A DNA stretch of 64,000 nucleotides from Nelumbo lutea (GCA_022828595.1 JAKGHH010000001.1:116634999-116698998); one strand, 5' to 3'. Counted from the first letter of the stretch, positions 48,259-59,639 are shown. A program made the numbers and translations. The notes: generated by a model not told the origin, from the letters alone.

Positions 48259-51176
48259 ATGTGGGAGTCAGAGGACGAGTCAGTTGGAGGGAGAGAGTAC
48301 ACGAATGGAGTTCTCAGTTCGACAAAAGATGAAGTCGAGACCAACCAGTTTGAACGAAGAGATCACTCATGGTAATTCAGTTTCCTTCCAGTTTAATTTT
48401 TACGCCTAAATGCATATTCCTGGATTCTGTATGCGACTTCCTTTCCTTCTTGACAGATGGAATTGCTCTGTTTTTAGGTTCGTCGCAACCGATATTCCCA
48501 GTGACCTTCTAGTTCAAGTTGGAGATGTTAATTTCCACTTACACAAGGTAGTTACTTCTCTTCTCCAATGGTTAAGCACCTGTTCTCCGCACTTTCTAAA
48601 TTAATTTCTTAGACTGATTTTATACTATGGAAGGAAAGGGTGCGTTTAAGCTTCAAAGATAAAGCTTTGAGATGATAATGATTTCTACTTCTGGGTTTTA
48701 TTACTTCTTTGATCTATAGCTACTTATTTGGTCTGTGTTTCTGTTATGGAAGTATCCTCTTCTTTCTCGATGTGGAAGGCTGAACAGAATCATATATGAA
48801 TTGCATGACGGGAACCTGAACAAGATAGTCATGGATGATCTTCCAGGTGGAGCAGATGCATTTGACCTAGCGGCAAAGTTCTGCTATGGGGTTCATATCA
48901 ATCTAACAGCCACCAACATCTCTGGTCTGAGATGCGCTGCAGAGTATCTTGAGATGACAGAGGACTTCGAAGAAGGCAACCTCATATTCAAGACTGAAGC
49001 GTTTCTGAGTTACGTTGTCTTGTCTTCATGGAAGGACTCCATTCTAGTACTAAAAAGTAGTGAGAAGCTCTCTCCATGGGCAGAAAACCTGCAGATTGTA
49101 CGTAGATGCAGCGAGTCCATTGCTTGGAAGGCGTGTGCCAACCCAAGAGGTATCAGATAGGCTTATACAGGAAAACCACCTACAAAAGTCTCGAGCCCAA
49201 AATGGAACGAGATGAAGGAATCAAGCCCCAGTACGAATCAACAGATCCCTATAGATTGGTGGTTTGAAGACGTATCGCTTCTTAGGATTAACCACTTTGT
49301 CACGGTTGTTACTGCGATCATGGTGAAGGGAATGAGGTCCGAGTTGATTGGAGCGGCAATCATGCACTATGCATCAAAATGGCTTCCATTCTCGGAAAAA
49401 GAAGGCATTGCAGTTGCAGGTGAAGGTAGTCAAGGCAAAGAAAGTAATAACAGCAGCAGCAGCAGTAGTAGTAATAGTAGCTGGAAAGGTGGATTTCACA
49501 TGTTTGCGTCAGGCACCAAAGAGGACCAGCCCAATGCTAAAATCAAAGAGCAACGTATGATCATAGAAAGCCTCATAAGCATACTTCCTTCACAGAAGGA
49601 TAGCATCTCTTGCAGCTTCCTTCTTCGGCTTCTGAGAATGGCAAACATGTTAAAGGTTGTCCCTGCTCTGGTCACTGAGTTGGAGAAACGGGTGGGAATG
49701 CAATTCGAACAGGCTACTTTGTCAGACCTTCTCATTCCTTCTTACAACAAGAGCGATACCTTATACGATGTGGATCTCTTTCAGAGGCTTTTGGAGCATT
49801 TTCTGGTTCAAGAACAGATGGAACCTTCGAGCCCAAGCACATATTTTTCTGAGAAGCATTCATTTGAAGAAATGTCCAGGAGTACTTCCTCTAATGCCAA
49901 TATGAGAGTGGCAAGACTGGTAGACAGCTATCTTACAGAGGTTTCCAGAGACAGAAATCTCTCCCTGACAAAGTTTCAGGCCTTGGCAGAGGCCTTGCCA
50001 GAATCAGCAAGAACTTGTGATGATGGGCTGTATCGAGCAGTAGATTCCTATCTTAAGGTAATTCAAAAATCTATTCCATGATCTTATAGTCTCTGCTCTC
50101 TCTTGATCTATATCCATACAGAAATGGCAGATATGTATACATTGGTGATGTCAATAACAGACCAAATAAATGAAAATCATAAAAAATAATAACAATTGAA
50201 TGCCTTGGAATTTAACATAAGAAAACATGCATTTCAGCCCTAAGATTCAACCACTAAGAATTTGTGTGAATGTTGGTCTAAATACATAGTTCTAGTCATT
50301 AACTACATGAATTGGTCATGATACAGTATGCATTATGCATCTCTGCATACATTTGTCCAATAAATGGTATATTATTGACAAACAAAAAGCCAATAACAGA
50401 ATACAGAATAAAAACCTTTGAAAATTGAACAGAAGAAAACCTCACAAAATCCTCTAGTTGGTGATAACATGGACTTGAAATCAATGGAAAGATAATAATT
50501 TTGTTCACCATGACTAGAGATGATACTGGATCAGTTAGATCAGTGGAAATATTGACATGATACATGACAGTAGGATTGGTGAAGCTTTGTTTTTTATTGC
50601 ACTGCTTAACCTTTCACAAATTGACAGGCCCATCCAACACTCTCAGAGCATGAAAGGAAGCGGCTCTGTCGTGTGATGGATTGCCAGAAGCTTTCTATGG
50701 ATGCCTGCATGCATGCTGCTCAAAATGAACGACTCCCATTGAGAGTGGTGGTACAAGTCCTCTTTGCTGAACAGGTAAAGATAAGCAATGCTATGGCAAA
50801 CAGCTCCCTGAAGGAAAGTGGTGAATATCATTATCACCCTATGGTCTGGACTCAAAAATCTTTGCTTGAAGGGACCCCACTGTTCTACCAAGAGGGATGG
50901 GCAATAGCAAAGAAAGAGATCAACACACTTAAGTTTGAGCTTGAAAACATGAAGGCAAAGTACCTTGAGCTTCAAAATGACATGGATAACTTGCAGACAC
51001 AGTTTGAGAAGATGTCAAAACAGAAACAATCATCAGCATGGAGCAGTGGGTGGAAGAAGCTCAGCAAACTCACAAAGGTGAAAGCCTTAGAAACCCAGGA
51101 TGCCGTATCTTAGATCCTAACTCCTTTCGAGCAGACAAGAAAGACATCCAGAAGGTGGAGGAATTCCATCTCCTGA
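48259..51176 (+). CDS. NPH3: NPH3 (BTB-NPH3 phototropin signalling adaptor), four exons, two in-frame TAG codons
   Basis: Exons 48,259-48,371, 48,478-48,547, 48,753-50,057 and 50,628-51,176 all join at GT-AG sites. The start [14 protein letters not shown] matches the family N-terminus. Residues 38 to about 160 form the BTB domain ([33 protein letters not shown]). The NPH3 domain runs from about 229 ([10 protein letters not shown]) to about 560 ([18 protein letters not shown]). A coiled coil lies at about 590-628. In Arabidopsis, NPH3 works with phototropin 1 at the plasma membrane and as a CUL3 ubiquitin-ligase adaptor in blue-light phototropism. Codon 197 is TAG where relatives have Trp (GIRxAYTG). 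Codon 658 is also TAG, yet 20 further codons ending RRWRNSIS and TGA follow in frame. The frame would give 678 residues against about 745 in Arabidopsis. Likely a recent pseudogene, unless the stops are sequence errors or read through. Confidence 0.9.
49158..49160 (+). other. In-frame TAG at NPH3 codon 197
   Basis: GGT ATC AGA TAG GCT TAT ACA: the family reads GIRWAYTG here, so TGG has apparently become TAG. It lies inside exon 3, far from any splice site. The next codons continue the conserved protein in the same frame for hundreds of residues. Confidence 0.9.
49443..49484 (+). repeat. Poly-serine tract in NPH3
   Basis: AGC/AGT triplets encode a run of Ser with two Asn, within the variable linker of the NPH3 domain. 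Other NPH3 proteins also have a Ser/Gly-rich linker here, so length change is likely tolerated. Confidence 0.8.
51111..51113 (+). other. In-frame TAG at NPH3 codon 658
   Basis: GTA TCT TAG ATC CTA is followed, in frame, by codons for [16 protein letters not shown] and TGA at 51,174-51,176. The family C-terminus RRWRNSIS carries the serine that in Arabidopsis NPH3 is phosphorylated and binds 14-3-3 proteins. Termination here would remove it. Confidence 0.9.
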
Positions 51177-51638
51177 ATCATGGGAGGCAAGAAATATACA
51201 GATAATGGTATTGGTAACACTTATATTTGGGTCTCCAGCTACCTTCCTGTTCTTTTTTTCCCTTTTAGTTTCTATTATTTATTATTATTATTTTTTTGGT
51301 GGGTGGAGGACAATTGGGTCTTTTAAGTCAATTAGCCTTTACATCAACCATTAGCTTAAGTTGGTACGATCTGTTGCTTAAATGTGTCTTTTGAGCATGC
51401 TTTTCTTGAGCTCCTTAACATAGTTTCATATTTAGTTTGGGGTGGCTAATGTATACCAAATGAAACAAAGAGGATACACTGATGTTGGCTTCATTCTGTC
51501 TCTCTCATCTAACAAATGAAACTAAAAGAGCAATTGAAGGAAAATAGAATGAAAATCTGATAGTAACTGTTTCTGCAAAGAATTGACTAAATTTGTATGT
51601 GTCTAACACTGCAATTCTCTGTTTTGGGGCAACTTTTA
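51177..51638 (+). other. Probable 3' UTR and downstream flank of NPH3
   Basis: AT-rich sequence with a TATTATTTATTATTATTATT microsatellite near 51,276 and no ORF of note. The polyadenylation point cannot be fixed; a Tourist-like MITE begins at 51,639. Confidence 0.4.
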
Positions 51639-52017
51639 GGCCCCGCTCTCTTTTTGGTAAGTTATTTACCCGGGTAAATACAATTACCTGGGTAAGTTTT
51701 TCCTGTAAAACACTTACCCAGGTAAGTGTATTTACCCATGTTCTTTTATTTCCCAAGTAAAAAAAGGAAATGACCATTTTATCCATAAAAATCATTTATT
51801 AAAAGGGGCATTTTTGTCCCATTCAAGTGCTGAAAACTCCCCCCTCCCCAGGTGGGAAAGTTATTTACCCACCTAAGAGATGGGTATCATTTACCCGGAA
51901 AATAAACTTTCCCTGGCCCCTACGTTAATCTGATAAAAGAACATGGGACTCTTGGTCAATGGGAACCAAAATCCCATTTACCTTTCCCCTCTCAAAATCC
52001 AAAAAAAGAATGCCCCC
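51639..52017 (-). mobile_element. Tourist-like MITE, inverted copy near NPH3
   Basis: Reverse orientation copy of the 34,432 family: GGCCCCGCTCTCTTTTTGG at one end and CCAAAAAAAGAATGCCCCC at the other. TTA flanks both sides (51,636-51,638 and 52,018-52,020). TTACCCGGGTAA-type palindromes are inside. Confidence 0.7.
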
Positions 52018-52020
52018 TTA

Positions 52021-53782
52021 GAGTTAAATCCATTTCAGTACATATCTTTGTATGAAATTCTCAAGCAATTGGCCCATAACTTGTAGATGATAATGCTTGC
52101 AAAAGCAGAAGTAGGAAGAAGATAAGAACAACAATAAAACTCTTGACAATAGGTCTTGTCAAGGCATTTTTCCCTTTTTCTCATCTGTAACAGGTCAAGA
52201 CAGAATTAGAGGAATTTGCAATTGATGACAGTATGGACACTCATCCTTACATGGCATTAACTAACACTTACATCAGTATGTCCTCGATTGACAGGGTAGT
52301 CAAGATTGAAGAATGGAAGGATTGAAACTGCACTTTGCACAAATTCTTTTTGCACTGAGCAAGGCAAATGATGGTTACAGAGTTAATTTGTAGAGAATGG
52401 GAGGAGGTGGCGGCCCCCCCCCCCCCCCCCTCCTCCTTCCTAAAAATAACCTTGTTCTCTGCTTGGTTCCACAGAAATAATTAAAATCATTTTCTAATCA
52501 GGGGTATATGTTTTCAAACTAAGTAGTGCCACAAAATTCTAATATTCCAATGGTTGTTGCTACAGTATTTCAGAATCCTACTCTCAAAATTACATGACTT
52601 TGTCCCAATATATATATAATTATATACTGATACTAAAGCTATTTATCATGGTGATCCTAAGTCTAAGAAATTAAAACTTAAAAAATAAACAAAAAAGAGT
52701 TAGGGTTGGGAGTCCAACAACGTGTGGTTAGGTTAGGGTTAGCAACACAGCCCGACTTGCACACACCTATCAATTTCTAATGGCATAACCACCTAAACTC
52801 AGATTTAAGCTCAAAAGAGAATTCATACTTTGGTGGACAAATGAGGTGTAAAGAAAGAGAAGACAATTTGAGAACGAGAAGCAATCGACTAGTGTCATAC
52901 CACTGAAAATGAAAACAACGATGAATTGAGAATTCAGTGTATCAGAAGATTTTTGTAGAGAACAAACAAGAATTCAAGAAGTCACCATATCAGCTAACTA
53001 GATACAAAAATCAACGTCACAGTGCAAAATTTCATTTGCACTGGTGTAAATGCATGGGACTGCAAGTAGGCTGAATGTAAATTCTGGTTTATACTTCAGT
53101 TTTGACCTTGTCTTGATTGCTTATGAAGAGTAAAACAATGTTTGATCCTACCTTATATGCAAGATAATGGAGGTAGGAGTAAGGGTTATTTGTTTGAGTC
53201 TGAAGTAGGAAGCAAGATGGTGGGGGAGATTTGATCCGGGAGCCCTAGTATTGTCTTGTAGGAGCACTACCAATTAATGACAAATTGGCTAAAAGATCCA
53301 GGAGATTTGATCAGTCTTGCCCTCTACGTGGGATGCAAAATGAGGACCTGGATAAATCTTTTCTTGCGATTCACTTTGGCAAAAGAAGTATGGTTTAGTT
53401 GTCAACTTACATTAATAATGTGTGATTAAATTAAGGCACATTTGGTTTGCGGGAATAGGGGTCTGGAATATCAGAATCGGAATGGCCCAACTGCTTGGTT
53501 GAAAGGAATTGGAATCCCATTCCCATTCTTAATAGAATGACTTTCCTTCATTTGAGGGAATGGCCATTCCCTGCCCTCCCTTGGAAATGAAAACCCATTC
53601 CAGCTGATTCCAATTCCTATTCTGATTCCTGTATGGTGTATATGGAAGGCCTGAAATAATTATCTGTTTGAGAACTTGAAGCCGGATTTCAGAAGAATTT
53701 TAATTCAGATATCTTCAATTCTGGATAGGTGCAGACATGAAGCAATGACAGATCATCGGCCTTCAAATCAGAGCTCTCCTTC
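52021..53782. other. Intergenic DNA, no gene seen
   Basis: Contains a homopolymer of C near 52,415-52,431. At about 53,445-53,640 it has a MITE-like stretch with GGAAT/ATTCC inverted motifs. No coding signal is recognised. Confidence 0.45.
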
Positions 53783-54760
53783 CATCCCCACTTCCTCCAT
53801 GTTATGCTATTGAAGCTGAGGTGATGGCACATCGTGAAGGAATCTTGTTGGCTCAATCTCCGAACCTAAGAATGGTTTTCTTTGAATGCGATTCAATGAA
53901 TATAAGTTCTGATGGAGCGCGATCTGATTACTCCCTGTTGGAGGATGATTTGGCTTCCAGTCGAACAACGAGCTAGGTGAATCTATAAGACAGAGGATCA
54001 GAGAACATAGGGTGGCTAACCCGGCGAGGTCACTCCAATGCTTAAGTTAGTAAACTGTGGTGCGACTTGAAAGCTTTGAGAGTTGGAAAGTTAGAGAGCT
54101 AAAGAGTAGAAAAATCATGTGTACCTTGTGTCATTGGGGTTGGTGCCTTTATATAGTTGAGCCCTCAAGGGTTTTGTAGATCGGTTCTAGGATTTTCCTC
54201 CTAAGGGGATCCGTTTCTACTTTAATTGGGGAGTAACATATCAATTAATAGAGTTTATCAATTCCGCCCGATCCGAGCAAGGAGAAGATTAGGCCTGCCG
54301 TTATGCGGTGTGATCTCGTGAGGTTCGAAGTCTACTGGAGAAACTTTTGGAGTCATTACATGGCGGTTCGGGTCGGTAGCCCCGAGCTGATACTTCAGTT
54401 CTCTAGTTCCGAACTAAATTGAATGCCGAGGTGCCCCGATGCCAAGGTGACCGATTACCCGAGCTCAAACGTTGCGAACTAAACTTGCCGGACTGAACTG
54501 TCATCCCTTAATCAAGTCGTGTCCACATGTCCCCTTCTTGCTAGGTCGGGCAAAATCACCCTTCATCAAGTTCATTCCCCTCTTAGAGAGATCTTTCCAT
54601 TGGCGGATCAACTCAATTGTAGCAATTGCAGGGAACTCCAATGCTTAAGCTTTGAGACTTTCTCATTTTGTCATGTCATGAGGGTCGCTAATTGATTTGG
54701 TCAAACTCTAGCTAAGCAGTCCCCCAATTTCGATAATTGAGAATTGGTTTGATCAAACAC
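53783..54760 (+). pseudogene. RNase H-like (RVT_3) remnant split by a solo LTR
   Basis: Before the LTR the plus strand encodes CYAIEAEVMAHREGILLAQS and FFECDSMN, the strand-helix and catalytic Asp of the RVT_3 RNase H of plant LINE-like elements. After the LTR, in another frame, FSFCHVMRVAN and FGQTLAKQS give the usual C-terminal end. A stop separates these last two motifs. The insertion point is the codon after the catalytic segment. It is the tail of a LINE or a related RNase H gene; nothing upstream is clear enough to tell. Confidence 0.65.
53910..54568 (-). mobile_element. Solo LTR of a Tat-type element
   Basis: A 659 bp LTR begins TGATGGAGCG and ends CCTTCATCA, with AGTTC on both sides (53,905-53,909 and 54,569-54,573). 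It carries the CACTCCAATGCTTAAG element and a TATATAG box near 54,153, giving minus orientation. It is related to the solo LTR at 10,422. Confidence 0.9.
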
Positions 54761-55149
54761 CTGATTGTGTTGCCAAATGCTGATATTTTGTTGAAGAGAA
54801 TGATTAGTGCCTCAGGGTTTTTTCCCAAAAAACAAAGGAACAACATGCTCACAATTTGAGCACTTCGAAATTTGTAAAAACGTTAGTGAATTTTGTTTGG
54901 AGGTCAAAAACATTAGTGAATTTTGTTTGGAAAACATAGAAATTGTTGGTTTAATTCACATGGTCACATCCTATTACTAGACCATATTTTGAATTAAGAC
55001 TACGTTAGTAATTAAAAATAAGTATTTATTTGTTTTTGGCACTCAACTTTTTCAAGTGTTTATTTTAATATTGGGCGTTTGATAGTCTTTTATTCTAATA
55101 AGCATTTGTGACTATTTTTTCTTTCATTTGCTTTCAAATTTTTTAAACA

Positions 55150-55908
55150 TATCCTTATGATCCATCCGGACTTGCGACGAGTTTAAAGCCATCGTAGAAC
55201 CCCGATGAATTTTGGACCCGCGAGGACTTGTGATGAGTCAAAAGCCATCGCAGAACCACATTAAGCACAGATTCACCATAGATTAGAAACAAATAATAGA
55301 AGCACGTGTGTCGTTAAATAACGCGTGTGATAGGATGCCCCATGGGCCTAATGAGGACAAGCAAGCTAAATAGTGAAGTCACGCACGTCGTGTCTATTCA
55401 AAAAGGGTCACAAAAGGAAGTAGTACACATATGAGAATCCTCAAACGAAAGGAAAGCTCGTCCTTGAGATATCTCATAAGATACGTGGCGAAACCCTAGT
55501 AGTGCTCTCTAATGACTGACACTGAATCCAAAATTCCCTTTCCTAATGGGAATCAATTGCTTTTTGCTCCTTCCTTTCAGGACCTCGGGATCTCTCCTTA
55601 TAAATAGGGGTCCAACTCATAACGACATCATCATTCTATCACCTCATTTTCCCTATCCTTTGCCCTACCTCTTGCACTCTACTTTCCTTTATCCTTCAAA
55701 GAGACCCCCATACGTAGCCTAACCACCTCACTCACATTAGAATCTCTAGAAGAAACGACAACAACCAAGAGAACATCAACTCGGAGGTTGGAGATCCGTT
55801 TGGTATGGAGTCAACCGAGAAGATTGACATCGAAATACTCTCAAACAAGATCTACGAGTTCGAGTCCCGTTTCGACTGCATGGAATAGATGCAACAGGAG
55901 ATGAGAAC
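55150..55908 (+). other. Unclassified LTR/leader remnant with TATA box and gag-like start
   Basis: TATAAATAGGGG at 55,599-55,610 is followed by a long leader. Then comes TTTGGTATGGAGTC (about 55,799), resembling a decayed initiator-Met primer site, and a short frame MESTEKIDIEILSNKIYEFE broken by a TAG. Two 33 bp direct repeats (GACTTGYGAYGAGT...CATCGYAGAACC) at about 55,169 and 55,228 lie upstream. It may be the end of a Ty3/Gypsy LTR plus gag start. An endogenous pararetrovirus-type leader is a weaker alternative. It is cut by the LTR at 55,909. Confidence 0.35.
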
Positions 55909-56868
55909 TGATGGATCAATTTTTTGTGCTAAGTACCTCGTCATTTGGTTTGCTTCCAAGTGGCCGATGACTTAGAGGCCGAAGTGAAATTTTGCTGAAT
56001 AAGGACCTGGATGCCAAGCTGACTAGGCCGAACTGGGGGCAGATTAGATGCCGAATTAATTAGGCCGAGCTGGGCAGGTTAGGTGCTGAACTAATTGGGC
56101 CGAGCTAGGCAGGTTAGGTAACGAGCTGGCCAGAGTGCCGAGCTGACCAGAGGGCCGAGCTTCGTATTAGTTGTCGAGCTGACCAGAGGGCCTAACTGCC
56201 TATTAGATGCCGAGCTGACCAGAGGGCCGAGATGCCTGGTGGCGAGCTGGATTGATTGTTGAACTTTGTAGCTCTTTAGAGACATGCAAAGAATCAATGT
56301 CAGAGGGCATAAGGTGGCTAATCCGGCGAGGTCGCTCCGATGCTTAAGTCAATACTCTCATAGTAGATTGTGAGCTAAAAATCACAAAGTATGAGAGCTA
56401 GAATATGCTTACTTGCCCCCCCTCATGTCATTGGGGTTGGTGCCATTATATAGGCATTGTTTGGCGTGGGCTTGATGCACCATATCTGAGATTCCCGGAG
56501 GCAACTGCCATGCATGTTGACCACCCTCTGGATCGTTTGGTACGTGGGCCAACTTCAAAGGTCCGTAGGAGTGTTGGGATATGCATTTCGAATTTTTCAG
56601 CGAGCATGTCTCGTAGGTCATCAGGTCGGCATTTGTGCCAGGTTGCCAGGTCGGTGCCTATGCCAGGCCGCCAGGTCGGTACCTGTGCCAGGCCGCCAGT
56701 TTGGTGCTTGGGCCATGCCACCAGGTTGCGCCTGGGCCAAGCTGCCAAGTTGGCGCCTAGGCCAGGCCGCCAGGTCATGCCTGGACCAGTGTGCTAGGCC
56801 GCTAGTTCGCGCCTGGGCCAGGCCACCAAGTCGCACTTGGGCCAGGATGCGAGGTCGCGCCTGGGCCA
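55909..56868 (-). mobile_element. Truncated Tat-type LTR in minus orientation
   Basis: Begins TGATGGATCAATTTTTTG and follows the 6,789/8,710 LTRs through GGCTCCGATGCTTAAG-like and TTATATAGGCATTGTTTGG (about 56,446) landmarks and a GCCAGGTCGGTGCC-type minisatellite (56,620-56,868). The terminal part ending in CATCA is missing. No primer site lies beside 55,909. It is a solo or 3' LTR cut short at the junction with the next LTR. Confidence 0.6.
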
Positions 56869-57049
56869 CTCTCGCACTATCTGCACTCTTAGCATTCGTC
56901 TTCTCCTTGCTTCTCCTACAGAATACTAACTTAAGCATCGGAGTGTTCCTGTCGAGCAAGCCCCCGGGGATTCTTCTTCTTCTCCATCTCAGGTACCTTC
57001 CAGGAACCATGTAAGTGCCAGCTAGGAGTGACCGGATTGCGCACCATCA
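56869..57049 (+). repeat. 3' part of the 5' LTR, plus-strand Tat element
   Basis: Contains ACTTAAGCATCGGAGTG (about 56,930), the sense form of the element seen reversed in the other LTRs, and ends GCACCATCA at 57,049. The upstream U3 part with its promoter is absent, displaced by the minus-oriented LTR. Confidence 0.65.
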
Positions 57050-57070
57050 TTTGGCACTGTCTGTGGGAAA
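57050..57070 (+). other. Primer binding site, plus-strand Tat element
   Basis: TTTGGCACTGTCTGTGGGAA directly follows the LTR end, the usual Tat/Athila form. Confidence 0.8.
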
Positions 57071-57131
57071 CACTTCTAAAAGCCTTCCTCTAAACCTTCA
57101 TAGTTCTTCCTTCTTTGAAAACTCGGCACTC

Positions 57132-58924
57132 ATGGCTTCTTCTAGCAATGTTGGACGAAGCATGGAGATGGGTAACTCTAGGGAGCAGCCCCAAGTTCCC
57201 ACAATCTGCATTTGGCAGTTCACCATTCCTCTTTCGGTGGACGGAGTTCCCAGCCTGAACATGCCGTGAGCAACGACGCTTATGGGTGTTCCCTTGCCTT
57301 CCTCGGTCAAAATGACCTTTGCTGAACCAACTGTCGTTCCTCTGGTGGCCAGCCAGAGCCAGCTCGACGATCTGATGCAGTGCATGCGGGCCATGCAAGC
57401 CCAAGTGCAGTAGCTCCAGCAACACTAGATTTACCAGCAGCAAGTGCTGCACCACATCCCCCAGTACCACTACCAGCAGCAATTCCCTCAGCTGCCCCAA
57501 CCTCAGCTTCAGCAGTTGCAACTCCCTCCTCGGCACCTAGTCTCGCCACAGGGAAGGTCTCGCCGCTAGGAGGATCACCTTTCTCGCCAAGGGGAGGCCC
57601 CCCATAACCCTCCTAAGAGCCAGGCCTCCTCTTGTGGTAGACAAGAAAGACCGGCAACTCTGGTCTCACCGCGAGCAGTCAGGTCGGGAGGACCTCAGCT
57701 TGCTAGGTCCATGTCGCCTCAACCCTTAAAGCCCGATACCCCATTCCTAGAGAACCAATTCGAGATCCTAGCCGCAGGCTCCAAGCCGGATCCCTCTGTT
57801 CGCATCCATCACCAGTGGCCTGAGCTACTTCCTACACACACCATTCCCGACAACACAGAGGTGAGTAGCACGAACACCGAGCACACCAAGAAGCAGAGAC
57901 GCCGCCACCGACCTTGCCGATCTGCAACCCTCAACCTGCCCGAGCTCGGAGGCAGAGAAGAGGTAAGCTCGGGTGAAGCTAAGGCTCCCCTCCTTTCGGT
58001 TCTGTCCCCCCTGTCTTCCAAACTCCTGGTAGTCCAAATGCCTAAAGACTTCAAGCTCCCCCCTCTTGACAAGTATGACGGGTCGTTTGACCCAAATGAC
58101 CATGTAGATGCCTTCCAGTCGCAGATGCACCTGGCGGGAGCTAGTGAGTCATGCATGTGTGTGGCCTTCTCCACCACTTTTAGAGGAGCAGCCCGCACAT
58201 GGTACCAGAACCTGGCACCTGGGTCAATAAGAAGTTGGGTGCAGTTCAAGCAAGCCTTCATGTCCCACTTCGTCACTAGCAAGTGGTGCCTGCGAACTGA
58301 AGAAAGCCTCCTTAGCATAGTGTAGAGAGAAGGAGAGTCCATCCGGGGCTATACCAACTGGCGACCATAACCGAATTTCTTAAGCTCGTGAACAAGTTTA
58401 TAGCCATGGAGGAAGAGATCAACCAGAAGGGCGAGGGAGTGCCCGAAAAGAAGAAAAGGGAAGGATAGCCTTCCAGCCAAGGGGACAGCCAAAAGAAAAA
58501 AGATACAGCTCTAGGGGCAAAGATGGGTCAGTCGTTCCGATCTCTCGTAGTGGACCGAACTGATTACACCCCACTAAACGCGAAGCGGGCCGAAATCCTG
58601 ATGGCGATCAAGGATGCCCCGTATGTGAAATGGCCACCCCATCTGAGGGGAAATCCCAACAAGAGAAATAAGAATTTGTATTGCAGTTTTCACAAAGGTC
58701 ACGGTCATTGTACCAAAAATTGTAAAAACCTCCGCGACGAGATTGAGGAGCTCATCCGTCGCGGATATTTAAGGAACTTTGTACAGAATAATAATAATGA
58801 TAATAATAAAACAGGTCGGCGAGGGAGCATGGTAAGGACGCTCCCGAGTCCAGCAGCAAGCTGGCTGAACAGTCGTAGAAGCAGCCTCCGGAGGAGAGGC
58901 CAGTTCGGGGCACCATCCACATGA
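57132..58924 (+). pseudogene. Gag, plus-strand Tat element
   Basis: ATG at 57,132 opens MASSSNVGRSMEMG. The frame breaks after about 45 codons and again through a Gln/Pro-rich stretch. The main open part, 57,711-58,325, holds the gag domain (DFKLPPLDKYDGSFDPNDHV; FRGAARTWYQNLAPGSIRSW). A TAG at 58,323 interrupts it. The C-terminal frame 58,523-58,924 has YCSFHKGHGHCTKNCKNLRD, the Tat zinc-knuckle region, then EELIRRGYL. Gag would assemble the cytoplasmic particle. Motif order is the same as in the minus-strand copy. Confidence 0.85.
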
Positions 58925-59029
58925 AAGTGGGAGGCTCGATCGTCGCGGGCTGTACTTCAGCAGCAGCTCGGATGTTAGTTTGTGAAGCTACTCGGGAAGA
59001 ACAGAATCCTCCAAAGCGGCCGAAGATAG

Positions 59030-59639
59030 AAGAGCTGATTTTCTTCACAGAAGACGATGCGCGAGGGGTCCACTACACTCACGCGACGCACTTGTGATAA
59101 AGCTAAGGATCAACGACTTTGAGGTCAGGCGCATACTCGTTGTCTCAGGCAGCTTGACTGATATTCTCTTCAAAGCCGCGTTCGACCAGCTTCAGTTGCA
59201 GGGAAGTGTCTTGAAACCCACGAACACTCCTTTGGTAAGCTTCAGCAGAGAAGAAGTCCGGCCCCTTGGAAAAGTAACAGTACCTGTGGAAGTCGGCACA
59301 TGGCCCTGCGTAGTCAGACTCAACTACGACTTCCTGGTGGTCGCGACCCCCTCCCCATACAATGCCATAATAGGTCGGTTGATCACCCTTGTCCTATGGG
59401 CGATGGTCTCCACTTATCATTTGGCAATGTAGTTCCCTATAGACTTCAGTGTGGGGGTAGCGCGGGGCAACCAGTTCGAGTCCCGCAAGTGCTATGTCGC
59501 TGCCATAAAGGGAAAGACCAAGGTGGCCAATGAGCTCGAATTGGAGCGGTCTATAGAGCAAGACGAAGAACGAGCTGCACCCACGAAAGAAACAGTCATT
59601 GTTCCGACCTCAGCCGCAGACCCAGCTCGGATGTTTTAG
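59030..59639 (+). pseudogene. Aspartic protease, plus-strand Tat element
   Basis: The frame at 59,094-59,432 reads IKLRINDFEVRRILVVSGSL, where relatives have a VDSGSS catalytic loop. The catalytic Asp is replaced, so the protease should be inactive. LVSFSREEVRPLGKVTVPVE and NYDFLVVATPSPYNAIIGR follow as in the family. The next frame (59,451-59,639) is the usual linker to RT and ends in a TAG. Confidence 0.8.

Noticed and set aside
52715..52745. Telomere-like TTAGGG motifs
   Set aside because: Only three scattered TTAGGG or GTTAGGTTAGGG words; plant telomeres repeat TTTAGGG in long arrays.
56446..57010. Overlapping open frames on both strands rich in Ala, Arg, Gly and Gln
   Set aside because: They are translations of the GCCAGGTCGCGCC-type LTR minisatellite, which is open in several frames because of its repeat period.
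57090..58342. Minus-strand frames opposite gag
   Set aside because: Shadows of the gag frames; the plus strand has the recognisable domain.
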